The position numbers were made by a program, and so were the translations under genes. The notes below the pieces were generated by a model, which was not told the DNA's origin, did not search any database, and saw nothing but the letters and a program-made list of their open reading frames with translations. Positions 26,911 through 37,583 of a DNA stretch of 64,000 bases are shown here, one piece after another. The first letter of the stretch is position 1. Every line of letters starts with the position of its first letter. The DNA lies in assembly GCF_019200975.1 (NCBI RefSeq), contig NZ_JAHTMR010000006.1, positions 62,001 to 126,000 on the forward strand, given 5' to 3'. Source of the stretch: Pseudomonas sp. PD9R. Lineage in GTDB: Bacteria; Pseudomonadota; Gammaproteobacteria; Pseudomonadales; Pseudomonadaceae.

Positions 26911-26974
26911 TGAGCCGAATAGAAACGTTATTCGGCTCATATGGTGAGCCGAACATGACGCCTATTCGGCTCAC
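26911..26974 (-). promoter_or_regulatory. Four half-site operator array in front of the Fic gene
   Basis: TGAGCCGAATA occurs at 26911-26921, inverted at 26929-26939, again as GTGAGCCGAAC at 26944-26954 and inverted at 26963-26974. The alternate spacing of starts (18, 16, 18 bases) makes two palindromic sites side by side. They end 24 bp before the Fic ATG, a usual place for an autoregulator. Confidence 0.75.
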
Positions 26975-27115
26975 CGTCCACCTGCCAGCGTGAATCCCAC
27001 CGCAAATATAGAGGTATCCGATTGTTAAAAAACCGCCGAATGGCTAATCTTCGCGCCTTCTACGACCCGATAGTCATGGGTCTTTCTGACGAAACGCAGT
27101 TTTTGGATCTGTAAC

Positions 27116-27133
27116 GCGCCGAGGATCGGGCGC
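27116..27133 (+). promoter_or_regulatory. RsmA/CsrA-type hairpin in the mag leader
   Basis: GCGCC (27116-27120) pairs with GGCGC (27129-27133) and leaves the loop GAGGATCG, which shows the AGGA motif bound by RsmA/CsrA. A second GGA lies in the ribosome site AGGAGG (27154-27159) just before magA. MagD of P. aeruginosa is under RetS/RsmA control, which this layout supports. Confidence 0.6.
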
Positions 27134-27165
27134 AAGGTTTCGTTATGCATGGCAGGAGGCGTCAC

Positions 27166-27957
27166 ATGCGTTCATTTCTTCTATTGCTGATGGGGCTCGC
27201 CTGCGCGTCCGCGGCGTTAGCCGAGCCTTCGGCCGAGGTGTCGGAACCGGTGGGTGGGTGGCGTTATTCCGGCCTGCTGGACCGCAGTGAACATCCTCAA
27301 GTCGCCTATCCCACGCCACCGATCGATCGCGGTGTGCAGCGCAATCGCACCATGATCCAGGGCCAGCTCAAGGCCATCGGCACTCAGCGAGGGCCGCATA
27401 CCCTGGCCGTCAACGGCAATCCTCTGAATCTGTACACCGACGACCAAGGGCGTTTCGCCCGGCCGTATGCGTTCGGCGCCGGCTCCAACAGCGTTGAAGT
27501 ACGCAGCGCTGAAGGCAAATCGCTCAAGCGCGTTCAATTCTACGAAGCCAACAACCTGCGCACTCCGGCGCGGATTCGCGTGGTGTTGGGCTGGGATGAC
27601 CCGAAAGCCGAACTCGACCTGCACATTATTACCCCCGACGGCCAGCATGCGTTCTGGGCTCGCCCGGCGATGAGCAACGGCGGCGGTCTGGACCCGGACG
27701 GTGTCGATGGCCCCGGCCCGGAAATGTTCACCATGACCGCGCCGATGCATGGCACCTATCTGGTTTACGTGAACTATTGGGGCAACTTCGGCAGTGGCGG
27801 CTATAACTTCGATGAGACCAGCAACCAGAACGAGGTGATCACCTCGCAGATCAATCTGGTGCTCAACGAAAACACCGTCGACGAAAAACGCGAGACCTTC
27901 ATCGTGCCCCTGCGGGCCATCGGTGACCTGCTGCTGGTCAAGACTTTCAACTATTAA
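27166..27957 (+). CDS. magA: MagA, DUF2135 periplasmic protein
   Basis: The ATG at 27166 (MRSFLLLLMGLACASAALA) is chosen for its AGGAGG site; the earlier ATG at 27145 has none. The 263-aa precursor has a signal peptide and a DUF2135 domain: ARIRVVLGWDDPKAELDLHI, ITPDGQHAFWARPAM, PGPEMFTMTAPMHGTYLVYV, and a YfaP-like tail. It opens the six-gene mag (yfaPATSQ-like) operon. In P. aeruginosa, MagA binds the macroglobulin MagD at the inner membrane with MagB and MagF. A paralogue, magF, closes the operon. Confidence 0.88.
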   Translation: MRSFLLLLMGLACASAALAEPSAEVSEPVGGWRYSGLLDRSEHPQVAYPTPPIDRGVQRNRTMIQGQLKAIGTQRGPHTLAVNGNPLNLYTDDQGRFARPYAFGAGSNSVEVRSAEGKSLKRVQFYEANNLRTPARIRVVLGWDDPKAELDLHIITPDGQHAFWARPAMSNGGGLDPDGVDGPGPEMFTMTAPMHGTYLVYVNYWGNFGSGGYNFDETSNQNEVITSQINLVLNENTVDEKRETFIVPLRAIGDLLLVKTFNY

Positions 27958-27993
27958 GCATCCCGCTCCACGGATGAATTGGGCTTTGTGAAC

Positions 27994-29706
27994 ATGAGCG
28001 ATAACACTGTTTCTCCGGCGGCCGAAACGCCTGCAGCCAAAACTCCTCGCCGCTGGCCGGCGCTGCTGGTCGGGTTGGTCCTGGTGGCCGGCGTGGCGGG
28101 CGGTTTGGGCTGGTTCATGCACAAACCCAAGGCGCCGCCGGCGGCGTTGGCCAGCGACAAACTGGGCATGAGCCGGCCGGACGGTCTGCTCGAAACCCAT
28201 TCCTTGAGCCAATTGCCCAAGGACTTGCTGGCGGTGCCGTTCCTCAAGGAAACCCTGACCGAAGATTTCGTCTTCTATTACGAAGCGCATGCGGATCGTC
28301 TCGGTTTGATCGGCAGTTTGCGGCGGATTATTTACGAACATGACCTGAAGTTGCAGGACAGTTTGATCGAGCAGCTCTTCGATCAACCGGCAGACGTGGC
28401 GCTGTGGCGTGGGGCGGATGGTCGCCTGAAAGACTTTTTGTTGGTGATGGATCGCGGTGGTCTGGCCAAGGTGCTGGAGCCGCTGGCGAAAGTAGCGCTG
28501 GATGATTCGCAGCTGACCCAATTGGCTGAAATCAAAGTTGCCGGCGATGTGGTGCCGCTTTATCAACTCACCTACAACCACAGCAAAGCGCTGCTGTTCG
28601 CCTCTCATGGCGACAAACTGGTGGTGCTGTCCAATCCGACCAAACTCTACGATCCGGAAAGCGGTTCATCGGAAGAGACAGGCAGCGTTTCGACCAAGGC
28701 CATCGCCGCCTTGCTTAACGGTGACAAACTCTTCCCCGAAGCCTTCGGCCTGCCACCGCGCACGCCTGAGGTAAAACAGCGTCTGTCGGTCAATGCCAGC
28801 GTCCTGGCCATGGGTTATCAGCGCTTCATACCGAACTTCGCCGGGCTGCGTTTCGACATGGACGACAAGGGTTGGCACAGCTTCCTCGCCATGGACGAAC
28901 TGGACGACCAGCCGGACTTCGATTTCAAGCCGATCTGGCAAGCCATGCCGATGGGCGCCAGTGCTTGTGTCGCCTTGCCGCTCGCCGCCGAACAACAGAA
29001 ACCGCTGCTGGTGAAACTCGGCGCTGAAGAGTCTGTAGCCCAAGCCCTGACCGAACACATGGCCGGTGCCGCCGGCCTGTGCTGGTACGCCGATTCGCGG
29101 TTGTACACGCCGTTGCTGGTGGCCAGTCTGAACGATGATGACAGCGCCAAACTCGACGGCGACCTGGGCAATCTGTTCGGCTCGATGGTCGGCGCCTATG
29201 AAGGCAACATCGAAGAGCACGCATTCCCGGTGGTCGAGAAACAGGACGGCCCAACCCACCAATGGCAGCGCCAGGTCAGCTCCAACTTCGGCCCTTACAA
29301 AGCCAAGGATGCCGAGGACCCGGACACCATCACCGGCAAGGCGTTCATGAAAGTCAGCCTGGCGCGCCACGGTTCGACGCTGCTGTTCTCCCTCGACGAC
29401 AAGCTGGTGGACAAGGCCCTCGGTACTCTCGACAAACGATTCCCGCCGATGGCCGACGTGGTGCCGAAAGACCTGCTGATGCCGGTCTACTTCGGCCCGG
29501 ATTCGATGGCGCAACTGATGCAACAGGAAACCCTCGACAGCCTGCCGCAGGACATGGAACCGGTGTTCTATAACGCCGCGCAAACCTACCTGATCCCGAA
29601 ACTGCGCAAGCTCGGCGGCTACGGCAAATACGCCCTGACCTTGCCGGAAGGCAGCGAACCCGATGGCCACTGGCAGTGGCTGCCGCTGGAATGGAAAGCC
29701 CTGTGA
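27994..29706 (+). CDS. magB: MagB, DUF2138 membrane-anchored protein
   Basis: The ATG at 27994 ([20 protein letters not shown]) is preferred over a TTG at 27979. The 570-aa protein has one N-terminal membrane segment ([21 protein letters not shown]) and a large periplasmic DUF2138 domain. Landmarks are [40 protein letters not shown] and a C-terminal [19 protein letters not shown]. It corresponds to E. coli YfaA and to MagB, a partner of MagD. It ends on the GTG of magC. Confidence 0.88.
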   Translation: MSDNTVSPAAETPAAKTPRRWPALLVGLVLVAGVAGGLGWFMHKPKAPPAALASDKLGMSRPDGLLETHSLSQLPKDLLAVPFLKETLTEDFVFYYEAHADRLGLIGSLRRIIYEHDLKLQDSLIEQLFDQPADVALWRGADGRLKDFLLVMDRGGLAKVLEPLAKVALDDSQLTQLAEIKVAGDVVPLYQLTYNHSKALLFASHGDKLVVLSNPTKLYDPESGSSEETGSVSTKAIAALLNGDKLFPEAFGLPPRTPEVKQRLSVNASVLAMGYQRFIPNFAGLRFDMDDKGWHSFLAMDELDDQPDFDFKPIWQAMPMGASACVALPLAAEQQKPLLVKLGAEESVAQALTEHMAGAAGLCWYADSRLYTPLLVASLNDDDSAKLDGDLGNLFGSMVGAYEGNIEEHAFPVVEKQDGPTHQWQRQVSSNFGPYKAKDAEDPDTITGKAFMKVSLARHGSTLLFSLDDKLVDKALGTLDKRFPPMADVVPKDLLMPVYFGPDSMAQLMQQETLDSLPQDMEPVFYNAAQTYLIPKLRKLGGYGKYALTLPEGSEPDGHWQWLPLEWKAL

Positions 29707-30341
29707 CAGCACTTATCCGAGGCCTCGGCCTGCTGGCGTTGCTACTGGGCACCCGAGCCTTTGCCACTGATACACCGCCGCTGGACGTGCAGCAATCCCA
29801 GGTGTTCCGTGCCTGGTTCGTGCGCATCGCCCAGGAACAACTGACCCAAGGTCCGAGCCCGCGCTGGTATCAGCAGGACTGCGCGGGCCTGGTACGTTTT
29901 GCCGCCAACGAAGCGCTGAAAGTCCACGACGACAAATGGCTGCGCAGCAATGGCCTGTCCAACCGTTATCTGCCGCCAGAGCTGCAACTGAGCGAGGCGC
30001 AACGCGGCCTCGCCCAGCAATGGCAGCAGGGCGGCGGCAAGGTCGGGCCGTACGTCAACGCGATCAAACTGATTCAGTTCAACAGTCATCTGGTCGGCCG
30101 CGATCTGGCGCAAGCCCGGCCCGGCGACCTGATGTTTTTCGATCAGGGCGACGACCAGCACCTGATGATCTGGATGGGCCGCTACATCGCCTATCACACC
30201 GGCACTACCACCCCCACCGACAACGGCATGCGCTCCGCAAGCCTGCAGCAACTCATGACATGGAAGGACACCCGATGGATACCCGATGCAGCCAACCCCA
30301 ACTTCATCGGCGTCTATCGACTGAATTTTCTCTCCCAATGA
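29703..30341 (+). CDS. magC: MagC, DUF1175 protein (NlpC/P60-like)
   Basis: The GTG at 29703 overlaps the magB stop and gives [20 protein letters not shown], a signal-like N-terminus; the total is 212 aa. The DUF1175 domain includes [19 protein letters not shown] (Cys near residue 61), [20 protein letters not shown] and [10 protein letters not shown]. The Cys and His positions and the PGDLMFF motif are those of NlpC/P60 cysteine peptidases. It matches YfaT of the E. coli cluster. Its substrate is unknown. It overlaps magD by 4 bp. Confidence 0.85.
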   Translation: MTALIRGLGLLALLLGTRAFATDTPPLDVQQSQVFRAWFVRIAQEQLTQGPSPRWYQQDCAGLVRFAANEALKVHDDKWLRSNGLSNRYLPPELQLSEAQRGLAQQWQQGGGKVGPYVNAIKLIQFNSHLVGRDLAQARPGDLMFFDQGDDQHLMIWMGRYIAYHTGTTTPTDNGMRSASLQQLMTWKDTRWIPDAANPNFIGVYRLNFLSQ

Positions 30342-33300
30342 TCGGTGCCCGCATGTTGCGTTTTCTGCCTCTTTTGTTGGTATTGCTGCTGCCTTTCTCG
30401 GCGGCCAATGCCGAAGATACGGTCGAGCCGAGCGGCTACACGCCGGTGGCCGGTGAAAGTTTTTTCCTGCTGGCCGACAGCAGTTTCGCCAGTGACGAGC
30501 AAGCGATGGTACGTCTCGAAGCGCCGGGTCGCGACTATCGCCGGTTCCGCATGGAGCCTTACGGTGGTGCCGATATTCGGGTGTATCGCATCGACAAACC
30601 GTTGGATTTCCTCAAGCGCCAGAAGAACCTGCACCGGGTGGTCAGTGACGGCCAGTTCAAGGGCGAAGGCCTGTCCAACACCCTCGCTTATTTGTGGGAC
30701 AACTGGTATCGCAAATCCCGACGGGTGATGCAGCGGGCGTTCTCCTTCGAGTCGCGTAAACAAGTCACCGAGCAAGTACCGGAACTGAAGATGGGCGCCG
30801 CCATTGCGGCGCCAACGCCCTACGATGCGCAGCCGCAATTCGCGTTGATTCCAGGTTTGCCAGTGGTGAGCCAATTCCGTTATCCGCTGTGGCAAGCCAA
30901 GCCGATCCAGCCGCCCGAGGGCGTGAATCTGGCCGGGTCTTCCAGTGAGTTCGTCAGTGTCGCGCCGGGCAACGTGTATATCCCGTTGGGCAACCTGAAA
31001 CCGGGCCTGTATCTGGTGGAAGCGCTGATCGGCAAGTACCGTGCGACCACCATGGTTTTCGTCTCCAACACCGTGGCCGTGAGCAAGATTGCTGGCGATG
31101 AATTGCTGGTCTGGGCCGCGCGCAAACACGAAGGCAGTTCAGTGCCGAAGGTCAATGTGCTGTGGACCGATGGCCTCGGCGTAATGAGCAGCGGTGCCAC
31201 CGATGCCGATGGTTTGCTGCGCCTGAAACACGTCAGCCCCGAGCGTTCGTTCCTGATCGGCGAGGACGAAGAGGGCGGTGTATTCGTCTCGGAAAACTTC
31301 TACTACGACAGCGAAATCTATGACACCAAACTCTATGCGTTCACCGACCGGCCGTTGTATCGGCCGGGAGATTGGGTGTCGCTGAAAATCGTCGGCCGCG
31401 AGTTCAAAAACGCCCGGGATTCGGTGCAACCAACGGCTGCCGACGTCAACGTGACCGTGCTGGATGCGACCGGCACGGCACTGCAAAGCCTGGACTTGAA
31501 ACTCGATTCCAAGGCTGGCACCCAAGGCCGATTCCAGCTGCCGGACAACGCCGTGGCCGGCGGTTATGAATTGCGCTTCAGCTACAAGGATCAGGCCTAC
31601 AGCAGCGCCTTTCGCGTGGCCGAATACATCAAGCCGCATTTCGAAATTTCGCTGAATCTGGCCAAGCAGGATTACCGCACGGGCGAACCGGTGCAAGGCA
31701 GCCTGGTGCTGCTGTACCCGGACGGCAAACCGGTGGCCAACGCCAAATTGAGTCTGAGCTTGCGCGCCCAGCAACTGTCGATGGTCGACAACGAACTGCA
31801 ATACCTCGGGCAATTTCCTGTGGAGTTGACCAGCACCGAACTGACCACCGATGCCAAGGGTAACGCCACTCTGGACCTGCCAGCCGCCGAGAAACCGAGC
31901 CGTTACATGCTCACGGTATTCGCCAGCGATGGTGCGGCGTATCGGGTCAAGACCACCAAGGAAATCCTCATCGACCGTGGTGCCGCGAACTTCCGTCTTG
32001 GCGCGCCGCAACGTTTCAGTGCGGTGGGCGATAAGGTCGTGTTCAGCTACGCGAATGAAAACGCTGCAGAGCAAAAATCGATCACGCCGAGCAGCTACGG
32101 TTGGGTACGACTGGAGGATCAGAGCACCGGCGAAGGCAAGCTTGCCGCCAGCGACAAGGGCTTCACGTTGGCCTTCGAAAGGCCTGGCACCTACAACCTG
32201 ACGCTCAGGGATGACCATGGTCGAACCCTCGGTGGGACCGGTCATTCAGTCACCGGAGAAGGCGTAAAAGCCGTACCCGGCACCGTGGAAATCGTCCTCG
32301 ACAAACCCGAGTACAAGGCCGGTGATGAAGTGCTGGCATTGATCACGTTCCCCGAGCCGATCAGCGATGCGCTGCTGTCGCTGGAACGCGACAAAGTCGA
32401 AGCTACGGCGCTGCTGTCCAAGGGCGGCGACTGGCTGAAGATGGAAAAACTCAGCGACACCCAGTACCGCGCGCGCATTGCGGTGAAGGACCGCTTCGCG
32501 CCGAACCTGACCTTCTCGGTGCTGTACACCAAGGGCGGTCAATACAGTTTTCAGAACGCCGGCATCAGGGTGATTACGCCGCAAATCGATGTGGCCATCG
32601 CGACTGACAAAGAGACCTATCAGCCCGGCGATACGGTGTCGGTAGACCTGACGACGCTGTTCGCCGGCAAGCCGATTCCGGCGCATTTGACGGTCAGCGT
32701 GGTCGACGAAATGATTTACGCGCTGCAACCGGAAGTCGCGCCAACCATCGACCAGTTTTTCTACCATCCGCGCCGCAACAACGTGCGCACCAGCGCCAGT
32801 CTGTCGTTCATCAGCTATGACGTTGCACTACCGGGTAGCCCGGGCGCGCCCGGCAAAGCCAACCGCAGTGAACGCGGCGTAAAAGTGCTGGAGCGGCCGC
32901 GTCGAGAGGACGTCGACACCGCCGCGTGGCAACCGGAATTGTTGACCGACGCCAGCGGTAAAACCCGTTTCACTTTCAAAATGCCCGACTCACTGACCCG
33001 CTGGCGCATCACCGCCCGGGCTATCGCCGATGACGGACAGGTCGGGCAGAAGAAGCAGTTCGTGCGTTCGGATAAACCGCTGTACCTCAAGTGGAGCGGG
33101 CCAAGCAAATTCCGCGCGGGCGACAAGCCGGATCTCGGTGTGTTTGCTTTCAGTCAGGCAGAGAACCCGGTGAAGGCAGAGTTGGTGATTCATTACGCGG
33201 GCAATGATCAGCGCGTTCCCGTTACGCTTAACAGCGGCATTAACTACGTCCCGTTGCCGGCGTTCACGTTGGCGAATGGCGAGTGGACCGCCGAACTGGT

Positions 33301-34900
33301 GCAGGACGGTAAAATCGCTGATGCGTTGGCGGTGCAACTGACTGCAACCGGTGACGGTTGGCAGGTCACGCAAAGTCAAAGCCTGGACGTGGCGAGCGGG
33401 GATACGCCGCTGACGCTGCCGGCAGACGCCACGGATATTCGCTTGCGTCTGGATGACAGCCCGCAGGCGCTGTTCCGCTCGGCCCTCGATGATTTGCTGA
33501 GCTATCCGTATGGCGGCGTCGAGCAAACGGCCAGTCAACTGCTGCCACTGAGCATCGCCTATCCAACCCTGTCGTCGAACCCACAAGTGCGCGATCGCTT
33601 GCGCCTGATCATGCAGAACAGCCGCTTGCGTCTGGTGCAAATGGCCGGGCCTTCGGCGAGTTTTACCTGGTGGGGCATGGACGGCGAACCGGATGCATTC
33701 CTCACCGCTTATGCCTATTACGCTGACTGGCACGCCAGCAAAGTGCTGGAATTGAGCTTGCCTGCGGAGCATTGGCAGCGGGTGTTGGAGGTCTACGCCA
33801 AACAGGCGAAAAACACGCCGCTGTTGCAACGCGCGCTGATTTTGTCGTTCGCCAAACAAATGCAGTTGCCGGTGAATACCTTGCTCAGCGGTTTGATGGA
33901 GGATTTGGCAAAAGCGGGCGAGGGCAATGCCGCGAACCTGATGGACGATGGCGAAGACAGTATCGTCATTAACGATCCGGATTCGGCGTTGGGTCTGGCC
34001 GCGGCTCGGGTACTGACCACAGCCCTGGCCAAGCAATCGAAAGTCGCGTTGCCGGACGCATTCAACCGGCAACTGGCCGATGCGCAACAACGTTTGGCCG
34101 TCAGCTCACAGCCATTTGCCGAAGCGTTGAACCTGTCGCTGCAACCTTTCGATCAGGCCCGCGCGTCGACGTTGTTACAGCGCTTGCTGCCACAGCAGTC
34201 GACTCTGGAACGGGCGCTGGCGCTGACCTGGCTGCAACGCAGCATCGAACAGGCCTCGCCCACCATCGCACTGGCACCGGGTGACGGCTGGAAAAAAGAA
34301 CACGGTGATACCGGTGAAACGTATTGGACGTGGCAGGGTTCTTCGCCGGTGCCGGCGGTGTTGTCGGTGACCGGCAGCCAAGAACGGCCGCTCCGTGCCG
34401 CGCTGAGTTACCAGACCAAGCAACCGGCAGCCGATCCGATGGCCGTGACCATCACCCGTCGCCTGTCGCGACTGGTGCCGGGTGACGAAGCATTCACCTT
34501 CAAACTGGAGCCGGTCGGCAACACGCCGTTGTCCAGTGACAGCCTGTACCTGGACGAAGTAATCCTCACCAGCAAGGCCGGCAAACCGCTGCGCTACGGC
34601 ATGCTCGAAGTGCCGCTGCCACCGGGCGCCGACGTTGAGCGCACCACGTGGGGCATCAAGCTGATGGGCAAGGCCGGTACCGAGCCAACGGCGCTGGAGA
34701 AGGCACGTTTCGAGCCGGGACAATTGGCCTATGCGGTACCGGTGGATGCGTTGAGTGGCGAATTGCGCCTGCGTCACCTGGTGCGTTTCTCGCAGAAAGG
34801 CCAGTTCAACCTGCCGCCAGTGCGTTTCACTCAGGTGTACGCGCCACAGCATCAAGCCCAGGAACAGAAGCCTGCGCTCGGTCAGGTCACGGTCCACTGA
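30338..34900 (+). CDS. magD: MagD, bacterial alpha-2-macroglobulin (YfaS type)
   Basis: The ATG at 30338 overlaps the magC stop (ATGA) and opens a signal peptide ([20 protein letters not shown]); the ATG at 30353 is an alternative. The 1520-aa protein has the MG domains (for example [20 protein letters not shown], about residue 332), the ANA-type [14 protein letters not shown] stretch [14 protein letters not shown], and the alpha-solenoid with [20 protein letters not shown]. The thioester position, Cys in YGCLEQ of other macroglobulins, is Gly at residue 1060, so no covalent trap is made. It traps proteases in the periplasm by shape change. Confidence 0.92.
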   Translation: MIGARMLRFLPLLLVLLLPFSAANAEDTVEPSGYTPVAGESFFLLADSSFASDEQAMVRLEAPGRDYRRFRMEPYGGADIRVYRIDKPLDFLKRQKNLHRVVSDGQFKGEGLSNTLAYLWDNWYRKSRRVMQRAFSFESRKQVTEQVPELKMGAAIAAPTPYDAQPQFALIPGLPVVSQFRYPLWQAKPIQPPEGVNLAGSSSEFVSVAPGNVYIPLGNLKPGLYLVEALIGKYRATTMVFVSNTVAVSKIAGDELLVWAARKHEGSSVPKVNVLWTDGLGVMSSGATDADGLLRLKHVSPERSFLIGEDEEGGVFVSENFYYDSEIYDTKLYAFTDRPLYRPGDWVSLKIVGREFKNARDSVQPTAADVNVTVLDATGTALQSLDLKLDSKAGTQGRFQLPDNAVAGGYELRFSYKDQAYSSAFRVAEYIKPHFEISLNLAKQDYRTGEPVQGSLVLLYPDGKPVANAKLSLSLRAQQLSMVDNELQYLGQFPVELTSTELTTDAKGNATLDLPAAEKPSRYMLTVFASDGAAYRVKTTKEILIDRGAANFRLGAPQRFSAVGDKVVFSYANENAAEQKSITPSSYGWVRLEDQSTGEGKLAASDKGFTLAFERPGTYNLTLRDDHGRTLGGTGHSVTGEGVKAVPGTVEIVLDKPEYKAGDEVLALITFPEPISDALLSLERDKVEATALLSKGGDWLKMEKLSDTQYRARIAVKDRFAPNLTFSVLYTKGGQYSFQNAGIRVITPQIDVAIATDKETYQPGDTVSVDLTTLFAGKPIPAHLTVSVVDEMIYALQPEVAPTIDQFFYHPRRNNVRTSASLSFISYDVALPGSPGAPGKANRSERGVKVLERPRREDVDTAAWQPELLTDASGKTRFTFKMPDSLTRWRITARAIADDGQVGQKKQFVRSDKPLYLKWSGPSKFRAGDKPDLGVFAFSQAENPVKAELVIHYAGNDQRVPVTLNSGINYVPLPAFTLANGEWTAELVQDGKIADALAVQLTATGDGWQVTQSQSLDVASGDTPLTLPADATDIRLRLDDSPQALFRSALDDLLSYPYGGVEQTASQLLPLSIAYPTLSSNPQVRDRLRLIMQNSRLRLVQMAGPSASFTWWGMDGEPDAFLTAYAYYADWHASKVLELSLPAEHWQRVLEVYAKQAKNTPLLQRALILSFAKQMQLPVNTLLSGLMEDLAKAGEGNAANLMDDGEDSIVINDPDSALGLAAARVLTTALAKQSKVALPDAFNRQLADAQQRLAVSSQPFAEALNLSLQPFDQARASTLLQRLLPQQSTLERALALTWLQRSIEQASPTIALAPGDGWKKEHGDTGETYWTWQGSSPVPAVLSVTGSQERPLRAALSYQTKQPAADPMAVTITRRLSRLVPGDEAFTFKLEPVGNTPLSSDSLYLDEVILTSKAGKPLRYGMLEVPLPPGADVERTTWGIKLMGKAGTEPTALEKARFEPGQLAYAVPVDALSGELRLRHLVRFSQKGQFNLPPVRFTQVYAPQHQAQEQKPALGQVTVH

Positions 34901-34901
34901 C

Positions 34902-36521
34902 ATGCATCGGTTGCTGATCTGTTGGCTGCTGTGTTTGGTCCCCGCGCTGGTCACGGCGCAGGACGAACCGCTGCGCGTGGCCTACAAGGGAGAGTTGCTG
35001 TCCTTGAACCGCACTCAGTTGCTATCGCGTGAGCCATTGCCCGACACCGTGCAGACGCCGTTGGGCAGTGTGTGGAAGCTGTTTGTCTACGGCTGGTTGG
35101 TGGACACCGCCGCTCGCGAACCGGCTTATGAATGTCGTGGGCAATCGAAAGAGGAAGTTTATTGCTGCACGGCGGGCGGCAAGATCGAGCGCGATCAGGC
35201 GTTGGTGAAATCCTGCGGGTTGTATTTTGAACCGGCGCGGTTGGGTATATCCAGCGCGGATTGGCGAGCCTATTGGCAGGCGCGGCAAGCGCCGGAGTGG
35301 TTGCTGAATTTACCGTCATTAAAGCCCGCCACCCGGGTTTCGGTGGTTGAGTTGTTGCGCATGTTGACGGTGATACCGGCGCAAGATCAGGCCCGGCGCG
35401 TGCTGCTGGATGTGCTGTTGAATGCTGCCGACGGTAATGCGGTCGGTGAACTTGGCAGCGGCTTGCGGGTGAAAACCTGGAGCTGGTTGGGGGATCAGGA
35501 TCCGTCGTCACGTCAGGGCGGATTCGCCGGATGGACGGCGGACGGTACGCCGATCTGGGCTGGTGGACGTGGGACCAGTCAGATGGTTTTGCGCAATTAT
35601 GGTCCGGCGCTGGCGACTGTTTTGCCGTCGTCATGGCCGGCCGAAGCGGGAAAATGTGTTGAGGTCAGCCTGTTCTCGCGTCATCCATTGAAGCGAGTGC
35701 TGACGGGGGATCGCGTTCTGGGATCCGGTCCTTTGCAGGGCGATTACCGCGTCGAATTCGCCAACGGTAATCAGCTCGATATCCATAGCGATGGCGAACT
35801 GTTTTTACTCAACGACAAGCTCATCGCCCGCCTGGATCGCGAAGAATACGTCGCCCGCGTGCTGCAGCGCGAAGCCACCCCCGAACCCGTCGAAGCCGCC
35901 AAAGCCCTGGCCGTGGCCATCCGCACCTACTTGCTGCAAAACGCCACGCGCAATGGCGACTGCCTGAGCATCGATGACAGCAGCAGCCGTCAGCGCGTCG
36001 CACCACGGCCGGCCAGCGCCGAAGCCCGCAACATCGCTGCGTGGACCAGCGATCTGGTATTGGCCGGCAGCCCCGTCACTTACCACTCCGACCAACCCGG
36101 CCCGGACAGATTGTCCTGGCAGCAAGCGGTCGAACAGGCCAAGGCCGGCCAGCGGTACGACGCCATCCTGCTGCACGCCTATCCGCGCGCCAGCCTCAGT
36201 CGGTGGGACAATCCGGTGGCCTCCTGCGAAGCATTGCCCGCGGCGCAAGACTGGCTGCAAAAGCAACGTCAGGGCTGGCGCTCACGCCTTGAGAGCGAAG
36301 CCGGCTACAACGAAGTCAGCACCTTCGCCGTGTGCCGCCTGGCCTTCGGCCGCCCTTATGTCGACCGCGAACGCCAGCGGATCTACGTGCGCGGCGTGCT
36401 CTCGCTGCAAGACCGTCTCGACCTGACCCACGAATACCTGCACCTGGCCTTCGAAGCACACCCCAATGGCCAGGACGAAACCTACATCGAAGGGCTCGCC
36501 CGCCACCTCTTGCTGGAATAG
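34902..36521 (+). CDS. magE: MagE, DUF2300 periplasmic protein
   Basis: The ATG at 34902 (MHRLLICWLLCLVPALVTAQ) starts a signal peptide one base after the magD stop. The mature part of the 539-aa protein shows three catalytic-looking motifs. Residues 53-59 (PLGSVWK, Ser56-Lys59) resemble the SxxK of penicillin-binding proteins. EYVARVLQREATPEPVEAAK (from about residue 315) resembles SpoIID. HEYLH (510-514) with Glu526/530 resembles a zinc-peptidase HExxH. It corresponds to E. coli YfaQ. Which of these is active cannot be judged. Confidence 0.85.
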   Translation: MHRLLICWLLCLVPALVTAQDEPLRVAYKGELLSLNRTQLLSREPLPDTVQTPLGSVWKLFVYGWLVDTAAREPAYECRGQSKEEVYCCTAGGKIERDQALVKSCGLYFEPARLGISSADWRAYWQARQAPEWLLNLPSLKPATRVSVVELLRMLTVIPAQDQARRVLLDVLLNAADGNAVGELGSGLRVKTWSWLGDQDPSSRQGGFAGWTADGTPIWAGGRGTSQMVLRNYGPALATVLPSSWPAEAGKCVEVSLFSRHPLKRVLTGDRVLGSGPLQGDYRVEFANGNQLDIHSDGELFLLNDKLIARLDREEYVARVLQREATPEPVEAAKALAVAIRTYLLQNATRNGDCLSIDDSSSRQRVAPRPASAEARNIAAWTSDLVLAGSPVTYHSDQPGPDRLSWQQAVEQAKAGQRYDAILLHAYPRASLSRWDNPVASCEALPAAQDWLQKQRQGWRSRLESEAGYNEVSTFAVCRLAFGRPYVDRERQRIYVRGVLSLQDRLDLTHEYLHLAFEAHPNGQDETYIEGLARHLLLE

Positions 36522-36524
36522 ACC

Positions 36525-37337
36525 ATGACACTCCGTTACCCACAGGTCTTGCTGATGCTTTGCACGGTTGCCGCGTTAACGCCGGTTATCGCCGCCGACA
36601 GCATCAAGCTCGATACTCCCGCAGGCGGCTGGCGAACCGGTGCGGCCGAAGGCGAGGGCGAAAACTTCCGTCAGACCGTCAACTACCCGGCCTCTTCGGT
36701 AAACACCCCGGCAGGCCAGGCCAACACCGCGCGCATCAGCGGCCAGATCAAAACTACGCCCAAATCGGCTGAGCCTGGTCGCCTGGTAGTCAACGGCGTC
36801 AGCATGCCCCTGAAGATCGACGCCGCCGGCCGCTTCGACCGACCGTTCTCATTCCCCAACGGCAGCAACAGCGTGGAAGTGCGCAGCCCCGATGGCCAGC
36901 AACGCCACCGCACGCAATTCCTCAACACCAGCGGCGGCGCTACTCCGGCCAAATTGCGCGTGTTGCTGGCCTGGGACAGCGACAACACCGACCTGGACCT
37001 CCACCTCATCACCCCCGACGGCGCGCATATCTGGTACGGCGACCGCGTCGCCCCTAACGGCGCCACACTGGATGTCGATGTCACAACCGGCTATGGCCCG
37101 GAAATCTTCGCCATGCCGGCGCCGATCAAGGGTCAGTATCTGGTGTATGTGAACTACTTTGGCGGCGGCTATCGCAGTGATGAAGAAGGGCAGGAAGACG
37201 CGGTACAACCGCTGACCACCGCGCAGGTGACGGTAATTACCGAAGAGGGGACGCCGAGCGAGAAGATGGAAACGTTTCTGGTGCCGATGCGGGCGGTGGG
37301 GGAGTTGACGCTGGTTAAGGGGTTTAGTTATCCGTAA
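36525..37337 (+). CDS. magF: MagF, DUF2135 periplasmic protein
   Basis: The 270-aa precursor starts three bases after the magE stop, has a signal peptide (MTLRYPQVLLMLCTVAALTPV) and a DUF2135 domain similar to that of MagA: RISGQIKTTPKSAEPGRLVV, LRVLLAWDSDNTDLDLHLIT, PDGAHIWYGDR and GPEIFAMPAPIKGQYLVYVN. In P. aeruginosa MagF is one of the three MagD partners. The last gene of the mag operon. Confidence 0.88.
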   Translation: MTLRYPQVLLMLCTVAALTPVIAADSIKLDTPAGGWRTGAAEGEGENFRQTVNYPASSVNTPAGQANTARISGQIKTTPKSAEPGRLVVNGVSMPLKIDAAGRFDRPFSFPNGSNSVEVRSPDGQQRHRTQFLNTSGGATPAKLRVLLAWDSDNTDLDLHLITPDGAHIWYGDRVAPNGATLDVDVTTGYGPEIFAMPAPIKGQYLVYVNYFGGGYRSDEEGQEDAVQPLTTAQVTVITEEGTPSEKMETFLVPMRAVGELTLVKGFSYP

Positions 37338-37364
37338 AAGTATAGGGATTCCCTTGGCAACCCA

Positions 37365-37580
37365 TCACAAATGGTAACTGGGCACCTGAGCGACCTTCCA
37401 CGGGCGCGAACTGGCGTTTGATGACGCAACGGAGGAAGACTGCCAGTACATCAACACCAGTTCACGATTCACCATCAAATTGGCGCGCTGCTGGGCATTA
37501 TGAATACGGCCCTTGAGGTCCACCAGCCAATCGCCATAGCCATCGAGTGGCATGCTCTGATTAATTGGGGTATCGCTCAT
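37365..37580 (-). pseudogene. DUF1016 (YhcG-type nuclease) remnant
   Basis: From an ATG at 37580 the frame reads MSDTPINQSMPLDGYGDWLV, then the opening of the DUF1016 N-terminal domain (LKGRIHNAQQRANLMVNREL, VLMYWQ). After about 48 residues the similarity stops and an unrelated tail (SSSVASSNASS...) ends in a stop. A normal DUF1016/PDDEXK nuclease has more than 300 residues, so this is a deleted copy. It sits in the variable strip beyond the mag operon. Confidence 0.65.
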
Positions 37581-37583
37581 GCT

